Source: JAVZLH01 sp038883475
Lineage (GTDB): Archaea; Thermoproteota; Bathyarchaeia; Bathyarchaeales; Bathycorpusculaceae
Direction: 5' to 3'
DNA length: 64,000 bases
Assembly (NCBI GenBank): GCA_038883475.1
Contig: JAVZMA010000004.1
Location: 18,694 to 82,693 of the forward strand
Position numbers and translations under genes: made by a program. Below are positions 44,266-52,627 of this stretch, piece by piece. Under the pieces are notes generated by a model. It saw nothing but the letters and a program-made list of their open reading frames with translations. It was not told the DNA's origin and made no database searches. Every line of letters begins with the position of its first letter. Position 1 is the first letter of the stretch.

Positions 44266-44704
44266 TAAAGCGTTTGTTCGCAAAATCGTGTTTAAAGCGC
44301 TCAAAGCAACAGTTAAGGGAACTCTATTCTATGTGGTGTATTTTGTTTTGTGGAGTTTTATATCGCCGCTTGCGGAGTTTATTCCAGGCTTGCGGCAAAT
44401 TGTGGAAACCTTTGTCATAATATATGTTGTCCTTATGATTCTTGGGGAACTCACCAGCGGCACAATCTACCAATACTTTTTCAATGTTGCCAAGGCGCTG
44501 TTCGTAACCCTCTATCTAATCCTAGAGTTGAACGGGGGTGTTTTCAGCCTGACCTTTAGGAACTTAAATTTCTTTGTTGACTTTCGTATGGTTCTTGCAG
44601 CTGTTGTACTCCTAAGTCTTCTCGGAATTGCGAAATCCATGCTTCAAGCCGTGAATTACTTAAATGAAAAGACAGAGTATGGGACAAACATAGGGTTAAG
44701 CTGA
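44258..44704 (+). CDS. Multi-pass membrane protein, unknown function
   Basis: The 148-residue protein has three to four hydrophobic helices (about 20-40, 48-66, 72-88 and 108-126) after a basic start (RKIVFKALKATVKG). No family is recognised. It overlaps the preceding ectodomain gene, and the set probably forms one complex: two anchors and a surface domain. It faces the GNAT gene tail to tail, 4 bases apart. Confidence 0.6.
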   Translation: MVDKAFVRKIVFKALKATVKGTLFYVVYFVLWSFISPLAEFIPGLRQIVETFVIIYVVLMILGELTSGTIYQYFFNVAKALFVTLYLILELNGGVFSLTFRNLNFFVDFRMVLAAVVLLSLLGIAKSMLQAVNYLNEKTEYGTNIGLS

Positions 44705-44708
44705 GAAG

Positions 44709-45185
44709 TTATAGTTTGATGCTCATGACATAAGCGTCTTCTCCATCAGAATAATACCCGTGGATTGTGCGAGTTACTTGAAAGCCCAGCTTTTTATAGA
44801 GGTTGATGGCAGAAGTGTTGGTCACCCTAACTTCTAAGAAGCACTGTTTGGCATTGTAAAACCGCATACCTTCCATAGCCTCTTTCACCAAGGCTTCCCC
44901 AACTCCTTTTCTTCTGTGATTGGACAAAACAGCTATCGAAACAATATGTCCCTTCTTGACTAATCCGCCGAGGCCGAAGTTTGAAAGACCTAACTCAATC
45001 CTACACATTATGTAGCCAATAACCTCTCCATTTTCCTCTGCAACAATGAAGGTTTCCGGAAACCTATTGTATAAGTCCATGAAGAAGAAGTCTCCGTAGT
45101 TTTCTGGGAGACACACACGATTTATGTACATTACTTTTTGCAAGTCACTTGCCTTAAACTTCCGCAGTTTAAAGGTTTTCTGCAA
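44709..45185 (-). CDS. GNAT N-acetyltransferase (RimI/Ard1-like)
   Basis: The 158-residue protein has the GNAT motif A VLSNHRRKGVGEALVKEAM near residue 92 and the motif B LEVRVTNTSAINLYKKLGFQ near 120, as in archaeal N-terminal protein acetyltransferases. It transfers acetyl from acetyl-CoA, most likely to protein N-termini. The length is typical for RimI. It lies alone on the minus strand between the membrane module and the LarA gene. Confidence 0.9.
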   Translation of the reverse strand: MQKTFKLRKFKASDLQKVMYINRVCLPENYGDFFFMDLYNRFPETFIVAEENGEVIGYIMCRIELGLSNFGLGGLVKKGHIVSIAVLSNHRRKGVGEALVKEAMEGMRFYNAKQCFLEVRVTNTSAINLYKKLGFQVTRTIHGYYSDGEDAYVMSIKL

Positions 45186-45248
45186 GTTGGGTCCGCCGCC
45201 TTATGTTAATGGGTAACTCCTAAACTAATCACTTTTACTATTTAACTT

Positions 45249-46523
45249 TCATTCCCCGCCAGCTTTAACTTCTGGCAACGTAAAGTTTCCATAGGGCATA
45301 GCCCACACTTTAGCGTCTCTCCCGGCGATGTTGAACGCTTCGTTTAAAGCGTTATTCACAGCTCTCGCAGTTTTCAACTTAAAAATGTTCGTTGCATAGT
45401 AATCTGGCATTGAGGAAACCAAAATTATGTCGTGGTTTTGCAAAGCCTTTAGAAGATAATAGGCTTTATGTCCGCCCAAAACGAAATTGTGCTTAATCTC
45501 CCTTTCAACAGCCCTCAAATCGCTAAATTTCACCATCCAATCATAGAAAACTTGATTTCCATGACCTTCAGGGCATTCGGCGACCAAAACAATTACGCCA
45601 CCCCGTTTAACAACCTCTAAAGCGCTGTCAACTCCTTTGTAAGCTTGGAAAAGATTAACATCTGCCGGATGCCCGCCTGGGCTTACGATAACTATATCTG
45701 CCTTTCTGTCAACGGCGATACGGTACATTTCGTCAACGACCTTAACTCCTTCATAGAAGGCTTGCTCCAAATCGCCAGCGAATGCTTTAACAACTTCGCC
45801 TTTGCTGTTAGTTACAACATTCAAAATAAAATCAACCCTTGCGAGTTTTGCCGCTTCCACCATGTCCTCATGGATGGGGTTTCCTTCCAAAATGCCTGTT
45901 TTGGCGTTTGGATGTAAAATCATGGCGTGGTTATGCCTTATTGCTTCTTCTCCTGAAACGCCTGGCAAGACGCTTTTTCTTCCACCTCCATAACCTGCAT
46001 AATAGTGGAAGCACACATCGCCTGTTAAAATCTTCAAATCAGACTCGGCGAAAATCTTGTTTAAGTAAACTTTGGTTCCATGCTTCTTGGTTTCACCTAC
46101 ATAAACTAAGTCGCTAGCTCGGCAGTCATGACTTACAGTTTTTACGCGTTTAATGACTTCTTCGCCGAGAAGTTGCAGGGCTTCCTCTTGCGTGACAGCC
46201 TTATGTGTTCCACATCCAAAAATAACTGTTACATTCTCGTCCTTCACGCCCGCGGCGTTCAATTCATTAAGCAAAGGCGGAACCATAAGGTGGCTTGGCG
46301 CGGGTCTAGTGGCATCATCAACAACAATTGCCACTTTATGTTCTGGCTTGGCTATTTCGCTCAGCCTTTTGGAACCTATTGGCTCTTTTAGAGCTCTTTC
46401 GATTTCAGCTCTGGCATCAGGCACACTAGGTTTTTCTTTAGGCTCTATAGCGCCTAGAAAGTTTCTTGCAGGAATTCTGACGCATACTTCAGTTCTTCCG
46501 TATGGAAGCCAGACGTCAACCAT
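45249..46523 (-). CDS. Nickel-dependent lactate racemase family protein (LarA-like)
   Basis: The 424-residue protein has the LarA (DUF2088) layout: GTHK with His107, SHDC with His132, and the motif FHYYAGYGGGRKSVLPG with His173 and Lys183. These correspond by spacing to His108, His174 and Lys184 of the studied enzyme, where the lysine holds the nickel-pincer cofactor. The family racemises or epimerises 2-hydroxy acids. No larB, larC or larE is seen nearby, so cofactor supply would come from elsewhere. The substrate is not assigned. Confidence 0.88.
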   Translation of the reverse strand: MVDVWLPYGRTEVCVRIPARNFLGAIEPKEKPSVPDARAEIERALKEPIGSKRLSEIAKPEHKVAIVVDDATRPAPSHLMVPPLLNELNAAGVKDENVTVIFGCGTHKAVTQEEALQLLGEEVIKRVKTVSHDCRASDLVYVGETKKHGTKVYLNKIFAESDLKILTGDVCFHYYAGYGGGRKSVLPGVSGEEAIRHNHAMILHPNAKTGILEGNPIHEDMVEAAKLARVDFILNVVTNSKGEVVKAFAGDLEQAFYEGVKVVDEMYRIAVDRKADIVIVSPGGHPADVNLFQAYKGVDSALEVVKRGGVIVLVAECPEGHGNQVFYDWMVKFSDLRAVEREIKHNFVLGGHKAYYLLKALQNHDIILVSSMPDYYATNIFKLKTARAVNNALNEAFNIAGRDAKVWAMPYGNFTLPEVKAGGE

Positions 46524-46700
46524 AGGGCATCACTGCTTATAAATATGAAAACACGTCAAAGGCAATTATTAAGCCTTTATCATAGAACTTAATAGACACA
46601 GATTCATGTAATATGCAAGTGTTAAACCCTATATCTGGAGAGAGCACTAAACACAAGCTCTTTAAAACCTAAGTGTACTATTTAGAGTGGGGAATAGGAT

Positions 46701-47393
46701 ATGGCTATTGAAAAAGTTCCCGGAAAAAATGAAATATTCTTTGTTTGGTTTAACCGCTACGCCGGAGTAACCATAAAAACCCCGACTAAAACCCTCGTTA
46801 TAGACCCCGTGGATGTGAAAGCTCGAGAATTCAAAACCGTTGATGCAGTTTTGGTCAGCCACGAACACTACGACCATCTAGACCAAGCGTTGGTTTCAGA
46901 AATCCACAAACAAACTGGGTGCATGGTAATCGCAGATTCCACATCAGCGAAAAGGCTCAAAAACGTAATCCCACCAGAAAAACTTAACGAAGTTCAACAA
47001 GGCTCAGAAGTTAAAATAGGTGATGTTTCTGTAAAGGCTGAGAGAAGCCACCATCCCCCAGCAGCCACGCCAGTAACCTTCATAATTACAAGCGAGGACG
47101 GCGTAAAAATTTTCCACACTGCGGACAGCCTCCCATTTCCAGAGATGGCGTCTCTAGGAGAGAAGGAAAAATTTGACGTTGCCTTCTGCACCGTGGGAAT
47201 AGCCCCCGGAGCTTCGCCGTCATCGGGCTTTGAAATCGTAAGGTTAACAAAGCCTAAAGTGGCTGTTCCCTACCACACTGGCTCATCGGAGGACCAAAGA
47301 AAATTTGCTGAAATTTTGAAGAAAGAAATGCCAAAAGTCACTTGTCTAGTGCCTGAAGTTGGCAAAATATATCAAATTTCTAAGCGGACGTGA
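46701..47393 (+). CDS. Metallo-beta-lactamase-fold hydrolase (UlaG-like)
   Basis: The 230-residue protein has the metal-binding motif VSHEHYDHLD near residue 52, a later FHTADSLPF segment near 135 and VPYHTGSSEDQ near 190. This fits the short UlaG/UPF0173 metal-dependent hydrolase group rather than RNase J. The substrate is unknown. It has a good GGGGAATAGG leader before the ATG. Its 3' end lies next to pyrE; an upstream pyrE start would make them overlap. Confidence 0.85.
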   Translation: MAIEKVPGKNEIFFVWFNRYAGVTIKTPTKTLVIDPVDVKAREFKTVDAVLVSHEHYDHLDQALVSEIHKQTGCMVIADSTSAKRLKNVIPPEKLNEVQQGSEVKIGDVSVKAERSHHPPAATPVTFIITSEDGVKIFHTADSLPFPEMASLGEKEKFDVAFCTVGIAPGASPSSGFEIVRLTKPKVAVPYHTGSSEDQRKFAEILKKEMPKVTCLVPEVGKIYQISKRT

Positions 47394-47397
47394 AAAA

Positions 47398-48027
47398 TTG
47401 CCCATTGAAAAAAACAGTGAAAATGTTAAAACTGAAATCTGTAAGATTCTGAACAAGATTGGCGCTTTGGAATTCGGAGCCTTTAGGCTTACAAGCGGAA
47501 AAATAAGCCCTTACTACATAGACCTACGGATTGTTCCAAGTTTTCCTGATGCTTTCCACAAAATCTGCGATTTCTACGTAGACTTCATAAAGGAGGAAGT
47601 AGGCGCCGAGAAATTCGAGAGAATAGCGGGAATTCCGGTTGCAGGCATTCCCTTTGCGTCAGCTATAGCCTATCATCTGGAAAAACCGTTTTTATATATT
47701 CGCAGAGGCGTTCGGCTTCATGGACGACAAAGGAGGGTGGAGGGGGTAATTGCTCCTGGAGACCATGTTCTGCTTGTTGACGATTTAATTACAACCGGCT
47801 TGTCTTTAAAGAAGGCTGCGAAGGCTATAACTGCTGAAGGTGGGGTTGTGTCTGATGCGGTTGTGCTTTTGGACAGGGAGGAAGGTGGTAAAGAGAGGCT
47901 TGAGAAAAGCGGGATAAAATTGCACGCCATGATTAAAGTTAGTGAAATAGCCAACAAGTTGTATGAGATAGGCGCAATAGACGGAGACCAGTTGAAAACA
48001 ATTTTGAAGCAGGTTAAAAAGAGATAA
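47398..48027 (+). CDS. pyrE: Orotate phosphoribosyltransferase
   Basis: The protein of about 210 residues has the PRPP-binding motif HVLLVDDLITTGLSLKKA and the PyrE segments LTSGKISPYYIDLR and YIRRGVRLHG. It joins orotate to PRPP to make OMP in pyrimidine synthesis. The frame is open back to TTG 47359, inside the MBL gene. TTG 47398, five bases after that gene's stop, gives a better length and is preferred, though its ribosome-binding site (GGACGTGA) is weak. Confidence 0.9.
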   Translation: MPIEKNSENVKTEICKILNKIGALEFGAFRLTSGKISPYYIDLRIVPSFPDAFHKICDFYVDFIKEEVGAEKFERIAGIPVAGIPFASAIAYHLEKPFLYIRRGVRLHGRQRRVEGVIAPGDHVLLVDDLITTGLSLKKAAKAITAEGGVVSDAVVLLDREEGGKERLEKSGIKLHAMIKVSEIANKLYEIGAIDGDQLKTILKQVKKR

Positions 48028-48048
48028 GAAAATTAAGTTTAAGGAGTG

Positions 48049-48609
48049 CTATTCATAGAATATTAGTTCTTGCTTCTCCAGTATCTCATGAAGTTTGCTC
48101 ACTGCATCATACACATCTTGCTCTTTCTTTGCCCCTGTACAGACGAGTTTACCGCTTGCAAACAAGAGTATAACAACCTTTGGATCATCCATTCTGTAAA
48201 TTAGCCCTGGAAACTGTTCTGGTTCATACATTGTTTTGCCTAGCGTGTAAGCTGCTTTTTCTAAGTCTATCATTCCGCCTAAGCTGGCGGAAGCAACAAT
48301 GTTCTGGATTTTCAGTTCCGGCTTGCTTATGATTATTATTCCGCCCTTCTTCAATTCCTTAATCACTTTTACAACAGCCCTGCGAGCTTCCTTCTCAGAT
48401 TTTGCGCCGGTGCAAACCATCTTTCCAGAGTTGAAAATTAGGGTAGCTGTCTTCGGTCTCTTAAGCCTAAAAACTAGCCCTGGAAACTGTTCGGGGCGAT
48501 ACTCCACGCCTGGATAGCCCTTAACGACGGCGTTTAGGTCAACCTTCTGGTTTAAGGTAGCGGAGGCGACGACGTTTTCGATGTTTACAACGGCTTTGCC
48601 TTTCGTCAT
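48049..48609 (-). CDS. tbp: TATA-box-binding protein
   Basis: The 186-residue protein is an almost perfect two-fold repeat: VNIENVVASATL and KIQNIVASASLGG start the two halves. Each continues to an EQFPGLVFR / EQFPGLIYR strand and ends in SGKMVCTGAKSE / SGKLVCTGAKKE. This is archaeal TBP, which binds the TATA box for RNA polymerase recruitment. The stop is about 20 bases from the convergent pyrE stop. Confidence 0.97.
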   Translation of the reverse strand: MTKGKAVVNIENVVASATLNQKVDLNAVVKGYPGVEYRPEQFPGLVFRLKRPKTATLIFNSGKMVCTGAKSEKEARRAVVKVIKELKKGGIIIISKPELKIQNIVASASLGGMIDLEKAAYTLGKTMYEPEQFPGLIYRMDDPKVVILLFASGKLVCTGAKKEQDVYDAVSKLHEILEKQELIFYE

Positions 48610-48643
48610 CCAACATCACTTCCAATAGTGAATCTTAAATACC

Positions 48644-48653
48644 CTTTATAAAG
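48644..48653 (-). promoter_or_regulatory. Putative TATA box for tbp
   Basis: On the minus strand CTTTATAAAG lies 35-44 bases upstream of the tbp ATG. A second A/T motif, TATTTAAGA, is closer to the start. The palindrome could also serve as a binding site for TBP itself on its own gene. Confidence 0.45.
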
Positions 48654-48892
48654 CATTAGCCTTTAAAGCTGTCGATTCCTCTAGGCAAACCCCATTTTCC
48701 TGTTTTTAAAACTTCGTATCTGTGTCCGCCATGAGACTATGCTTCTAAATTTTATGAACCAATCAAAAGAATATGGTAATAAAACAATGTTTGAGGCATG
48801 CGCAACTTTTGGGATACAGAAATCTGTTATAGAATATTTTTCTACCAAAATTTTTTAAGAAACAAATCATAAATCACTTGCGGGGGAGAAAG

Positions 48893-50254
48893 GTGTTAAG
48901 AAATAAATTATTCTCGACGGCTTTGATTGCCATAATCACCCTCACTTTGTTCATGACTATCGTAAGTATTCAAGTGCAAGCTGCTAAACCGCAGCATCCA
49001 CTGCTTAAAGGCGCTTATCGCTTTGAGAAGGAAGGCTGGATCTATGTACATCTGGAGGGAGATCCCTTCCAAATAGGCTATCAGCATGGCTACTTGCTTG
49101 CGGATAACATAAACATTTCTTGGAGCGCTGCAATCCACGTTTACTGGAGTGAGGAGGAATTCGGCGATCAATGGTATATTGCTCGCGATATTGCAAGAAT
49201 CTATATATGGCAAAAACTCCCTGCCGAACAGAAAGTCGAGATTGAAGGGATCGCAGCTGGAGTAAGAGCGGCTGGTTACAACTGGGATAAGTGGGATATT
49301 ACTGCATTCAACGCATGGGCAGATATTGACGCCTACTGGGATGCCTACTTCGAGAAGGCGCATCCAAGTGGACATATTCCCCTACACCACTGGGAAAAGG
49401 GTTGTAGCGCGTTCATCGCCACTGGCGACGCTACAGCTGACGGCCAAATCGTTATAGGCCATAACACATGGGCTGGGTACGCTGGAGATGGATATTGGAA
49501 CGTAATATTTGACATTAAACCGAATAAAGGACACAGAATGATCTACCAGAGCACAGGAGGGTGCATCTGGAGCGGGCAAGACTGGATTTATAATGATGCA
49601 GGCTTAATGGTTTGCGAGACTACAGGTGTGCCTAGTGAACTTGAGGGCTATGACATCAAAGGAATACCACTGTTTGCTCGGGAAAGATACGCCATGCAGT
49701 ACACGGACAACATAGACGACTGGATTGCCGTAATGACCTATAAAGGCAATGGCGCTTACGCAAACGAATGGTTGATTGGAGATGCAAAAACGGGGGAAAT
49801 ATGTCGTCTACAGCTGGGCCTTAAATGGAATATCACACGCACGTTCAACGGCTTTTTCGGCTCATGTAACCAAGCGAAATGGCGCACCATAAGATGGGAA
49901 CAGCTCCGCCAACAATATTACGGCAGTATAACCGTTGAAATCGGCAAAATTATGCTATCTGACCACTACGACACATCTAAAAATGTAACAGCGCCTAGCA
50001 GAAATACAATTTGTGGTCACGGCGAAGAGGTTGGGAGGCCCTCTGGAGCCTACGACGGTAAAGTCACCAGCAGCTCTTTGGTGATGAAGGAAATGGGAAT
50101 GTGGGGCCGATGGGGACACCCATGTGGAATATTATTCAATGCAACAGAATTCTTAGCAAAATATCCCCAATATGCATGGCAACTTCCATACCTGCATGAT
50201 ATCCCATCAAAGCCAGTAAATTGGGCATACTTCACCAAGGACATGAAACCTTAA
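48893..50254 (+). CDS. Secreted C45-type autoproteolytic hydrolase / phospholipase B-like protein
   Basis: The protein has a clear signal peptide (LFSTALIAIITLTLFMTIVS, ending near AKP) and the Ntn-hydrolase C45 layout. The active Cys (about residue 171 from GTG 48893) lies in EKGCSAFIATGDATADG, and it is followed by IGHNTWAGY. The HGYLLADNI segment in the pro-region is typical of the family. It is expected to cut itself before the Cys to expose the nucleophile outside the cell and hydrolyse an amide or ester. The start is chosen at GTG 48893 because GGGGGAG lies about 6 bases upstream; a TTG at 48878 is an alternative. No downstream partner is seen. Confidence 0.85.
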   Translation: MLRNKLFSTALIAIITLTLFMTIVSIQVQAAKPQHPLLKGAYRFEKEGWIYVHLEGDPFQIGYQHGYLLADNINISWSAAIHVYWSEEEFGDQWYIARDIARIYIWQKLPAEQKVEIEGIAAGVRAAGYNWDKWDITAFNAWADIDAYWDAYFEKAHPSGHIPLHHWEKGCSAFIATGDATADGQIVIGHNTWAGYAGDGYWNVIFDIKPNKGHRMIYQSTGGCIWSGQDWIYNDAGLMVCETTGVPSELEGYDIKGIPLFARERYAMQYTDNIDDWIAVMTYKGNGAYANEWLIGDAKTGEICRLQLGLKWNITRTFNGFFGSCNQAKWRTIRWEQLRQQYYGSITVEIGKIMLSDHYDTSKNVTAPSRNTICGHGEEVGRPSGAYDGKVTSSSLVMKEMGMWGRWGHPCGILFNATEFLAKYPQYAWQLPYLHDIPSKPVNWAYFTKDMKP

Positions 50255-50374
50255 GCAAAACCAAGTAATTCCCCTTCATTTTTCTGGCTTAACAGTATCG
50301 TTTACATTGAATGCTTGCCTAAAACGCCTTTCAACTGTTTTTAAACTTCTCTTTCTAAATTCCGCGCAACACCA

Positions 50375-51001
50375 TTAGGTTTCAGAAGTCTTTTCCAAGC
50401 TTTCCCTTCGTTTAGATGCATCCTCTTTGCCAGAAAGTGCCGGAATAGCAAACTCCACGATTATGACCAATATTAAGAGCAGAATTATTATGAAAATGCC
50501 GGAAGAGTTGTGCATAAAAAGTGCTATGTGCCCAAGCCAGGGGATGCGTAAAATGACTTTTCCCACAACTTTGTCTTGGGGGACTGGAATTGGGTCCGGA
50601 GAAGCACCTGTCATATCACCCTTTGTGACAAAGTAAATGATGCCGTTATTTGTGTAGTTGGATATGGCCCTATGAACTATTAATTCATCTCCGCGATAAA
50701 AAACAATAATATCACCATACGGGTATGGACCTGTCTTAATTTGCTCCGGATTTATCCCTTGAACAACTATGATGTCTCCGGTATGAAGCGTTGGAGAGAA
50801 AGGGTGAGACCACCCGTCACAATGCATACCTTGCACTGTGCACATGCTACCTGAGGCTACTGCCAAAAATGGATGCGGAGTGTTCAAGACCATTTGTGAG
50901 CCGTACCAGAATCCGAGAACTATCGCTATAAGCAGTATAACCATTAACGCCGTGTTAAAATACTCGTTTTTCCACAGCCGACTCAATTTTTCTTTTGCCA
51001 A
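50375..51001 (-). CDS. Signal peptidase I, archaeal type
   Basis: The 208-residue protein has an N-terminal membrane helix (15-35), the nucleophile Ser52 in ASGSM, the GDIIVV strand, and His110 in IVHRAI in place of the bacterial lysine. It also has a GDMTG box and a C-terminal membrane helix (about 168-190). This Ser/His/Asp arrangement is that of archaeal and eukaryotic Sec11. It removes signal peptides on the outer face of the membrane. The N-terminal (28-50 residue) and C-terminal anchors are as expected. Confidence 0.92.
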   Translation of the reverse strand: MAKEKLSRLWKNEYFNTALMVILLIAIVLGFWYGSQMVLNTPHPFLAVASGSMCTVQGMHCDGWSHPFSPTLHTGDIIVVQGINPEQIKTGPYPYGDIIVFYRGDELIVHRAISNYTNNGIIYFVTKGDMTGASPDPIPVPQDKVVGKVILRIPWLGHIALFMHNSSGIFIIILLLILVIIVEFAIPALSGKEDASKRRESLEKTSET

Positions 51002-51112
51002 AGCCGCGCCTTCTGTTACGCTAACGCGTTCTTGTTGATTTAGCCTTCCACATTTTAAAACTTAACGCTTAAAACAAAAAATAAAAATAAAGGGATGTTG
51101 CGGATTCTAAGT

Positions 51113-51328
51113 TTAGAGTTCTATACCTTCGGCACCCAGTTTGGCTTTACTCACAACGCCTTTGAATTTCTTGCCGCATTTTGGACATTCGAACATGCCA
51201 AATATCGTCACTGTAATTCTCATCTTGCTGTCTGGGAAAGGGGCGACTAACTCCCATGTCTTATATGGGTCTTTAGCTGGTGTCCCACACTCTGGACAGT
51301 TATTTTCTCTTGTTTTGCCCTTTGGCAT
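51113..51328 (-). CDS. Small zinc-ribbon protein, possibly Cren7-like chromatin protein, longer paralogue
   Basis: The 71-residue protein has two CxxC pairs, NCPECGTPAKDP and ECPKCGKKFKGV, around a middle WELVAPFPDSKMRITVTIFG stretch. The gene just upstream on the same strand (51354-51524) encodes a 56-residue protein with the same layout, so this is a tandem duplicate. The W-x6-P-x-x-x-R-x-x-x-x-I-G-x-F core followed by K and F residues resembles the archaeal chromatin protein Cren7 core with added zinc sites. That assignment is my inference from pattern, not a profile match. Confidence 0.6.
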   Translation of the reverse strand: MPKGKTRENNCPECGTPAKDPYKTWELVAPFPDSKMRITVTIFGMFECPKCGKKFKGVVSKAKLGAEGIEL

Positions 51329-51353
51329 GTGTGTCGCCGATGCTTCTATGTGT

Positions 51354-51524
51354 TTAAACCTTCTTTTTGCTCAGAACTTCTCGGAAGGGTTTCTTGCATT
51401 TTGGACAATCGAACAAGCCGATTTCTAACTGCATTCTTTTACCGGATTTGTCTGGGCGTCCAGCCATCGTCCACTTCTTCTTAGGCGATGAAACTTGCGT
51501 TCCACATTTCGGACATTTAGCCAT
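51354..51524 (-). CDS. 56-residue zinc-ribbon protein, Cren7-like candidate
   Basis: This short gene is not long enough for typical ORF cutoffs. It starts at ATG 51524 after a strong TTGGAGGAAATTA and encodes 56 residues. The first cysteine pair is in KCPKCGTQ and the second in DCPKCKKP. Between them is KKKWTMAGRPDKSGKRMQLE then IGLFDC. Basic residues dominate, 18 of 56 being Lys or Arg. It is a paralogue of the next gene downstream on the same strand (51113-51328). A role as a DNA- or RNA-binding protein is inferred from charge and the paired arrangement. Confidence 0.7.
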   Translation of the reverse strand: MAKCPKCGTQVSSPKKKWTMAGRPDKSGKRMQLEIGLFDCPKCKKPFREVLSKKKV

Positions 51525-51993
51525 TTAATTTCCTCCAACATATACTCGGTATTCATGGTTTCATATGATGATAGATAAATAATTTTCCATTGCTTTCGAA
51601 TACAAAATTCAGATTTAAACATCACGTTTATACATGTTTTTGCAAAGAGAATGGGATAATTCTTTAAGAACTTTTGAGTTAAACGCTTAAAAAAGCGCAT
51701 GTAACTGAATCTACTAGGTCATGAAGGAAAACCAGCTTACCTGTTTTTAACCCATCCCCTATAATTTTTGGGCATACCATACCCTCCTGAGACTTATGGA
51801 ACATAGCAGTTGCGGGTTTGTAACTGTGATGAAAGAAATAAGTTCGCAAAGAAAACGACTAAAGCAACCTTTGACGGCGCGTAAACATGAAGGCAAACAA
51901 CAAATATAACTAAAAATAAGCTGATGTGAACCATGAAATTGCCATGAAAATTACAAAAACGTCAAGGAACATGCCATGTTACGTGAGCATGTT
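51525..51993. other. 470-base intergenic region without a supported gene
   Basis: Nothing coding is supported here. The stretch is A/T rich, contains GTGATGA (near 51828) resembling a C box but without a matching D box at proper spacing, and holds TATA-like A/T runs near the zinc-ribbon start (51555-51600). It separates two minus-strand genes, so it likely holds the promoter of the zinc-ribbon pair. Confidence 0.4.
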
Positions 51994-52503
51994 TTATTGT
52001 TCAAGGTTTTTGGAGAACCAGATGTAGGTTTGCGCTTCTTTGAATCCAAGCCTTTTAATGAAGTGTATTCCAGCAGGGTTGTTGCTTTCCACATCCACTA
52101 TTGCTATGCGCGCGCCTTTGTCTTTAAACCGCTTTTCCAACTCCCTGTACAACCTTCTTCCCACACCACGTTTGCGCCTGATTTTCCGCACGCCAATCCT
52201 GGTGAAGTAACCGTATGTCCATGGACTATAAGGACGTTTCAAAATTGTTCCTATGGCGAAACCCACTATTTTCTTTGATTCAGTGTCCTCTGCTACAAGG
52301 CAGAGTTCGGGGTCTCCGCTGAAAAGCGATAGTAACTCGTCAATGTTCCATGTCCTGTAAGCGAACTGTAGGCTTGAGGGAGTGAAGATTTTTTCGCCTA
52401 AGTGCCAAATCTGTGGCAAGTCTTCTAGAGTCATTTGCCGAATTTCAAGATGGCTTTTCCTGTTCTTTGCGCGCTTAGCACTTTGTTTGGTTTTTTTAGC
52501 CAA
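51994..52503 (-). CDS. GNAT N-acetyltransferase, second copy
   Basis: The 169-residue protein has a basic N-terminal lead (KKTKQSAKRAKNRKSH) and a GNAT domain with motif A TRIGVRKIRRKRGVGRRLYREL near residue 115 and motif B VDVESNNPAGIHFIKRLGF near 145. It is of the same superfamily as the gene at 44709 but with a different N-terminal arrangement. The target is unknown. It lies upstream of the zinc-ribbon pair on the same strand but is separated by 470 bases. Confidence 0.85.
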   Translation of the reverse strand: MAKKTKQSAKRAKNRKSHLEIRQMTLEDLPQIWHLGEKIFTPSSLQFAYRTWNIDELLSLFSGDPELCLVAEDTESKKIVGFAIGTILKRPYSPWTYGYFTRIGVRKIRRKRGVGRRLYRELEKRFKDKGARIAIVDVESNNPAGIHFIKRLGFKEAQTYIWFSKNLEQ

Positions 52504-52627
52504 CGGCTTTCTCTCAATTTCACCTTAAAACAATGGCAATATAAGCTATTTGGAATTTAAACTCTAAGAAACATAAGCACCATGGTAGCAAAGGAAGCTG
52601 TTATATGTGGAAAACGCATGATTTCTT

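Noticed and set aside
51425..51700. 91-aa minus-strand frame overlapping the zinc-ribbon gene
   Set aside because: It is out of frame with the 56-residue zinc ribbon, which has a strong ribosome-binding site and clear motifs; the longer frame shows none.
51820..51880. C/D box RNA suggested by GTGATGA
   Set aside because: No CTGA D box with terminal stem was found at suitable spacing.
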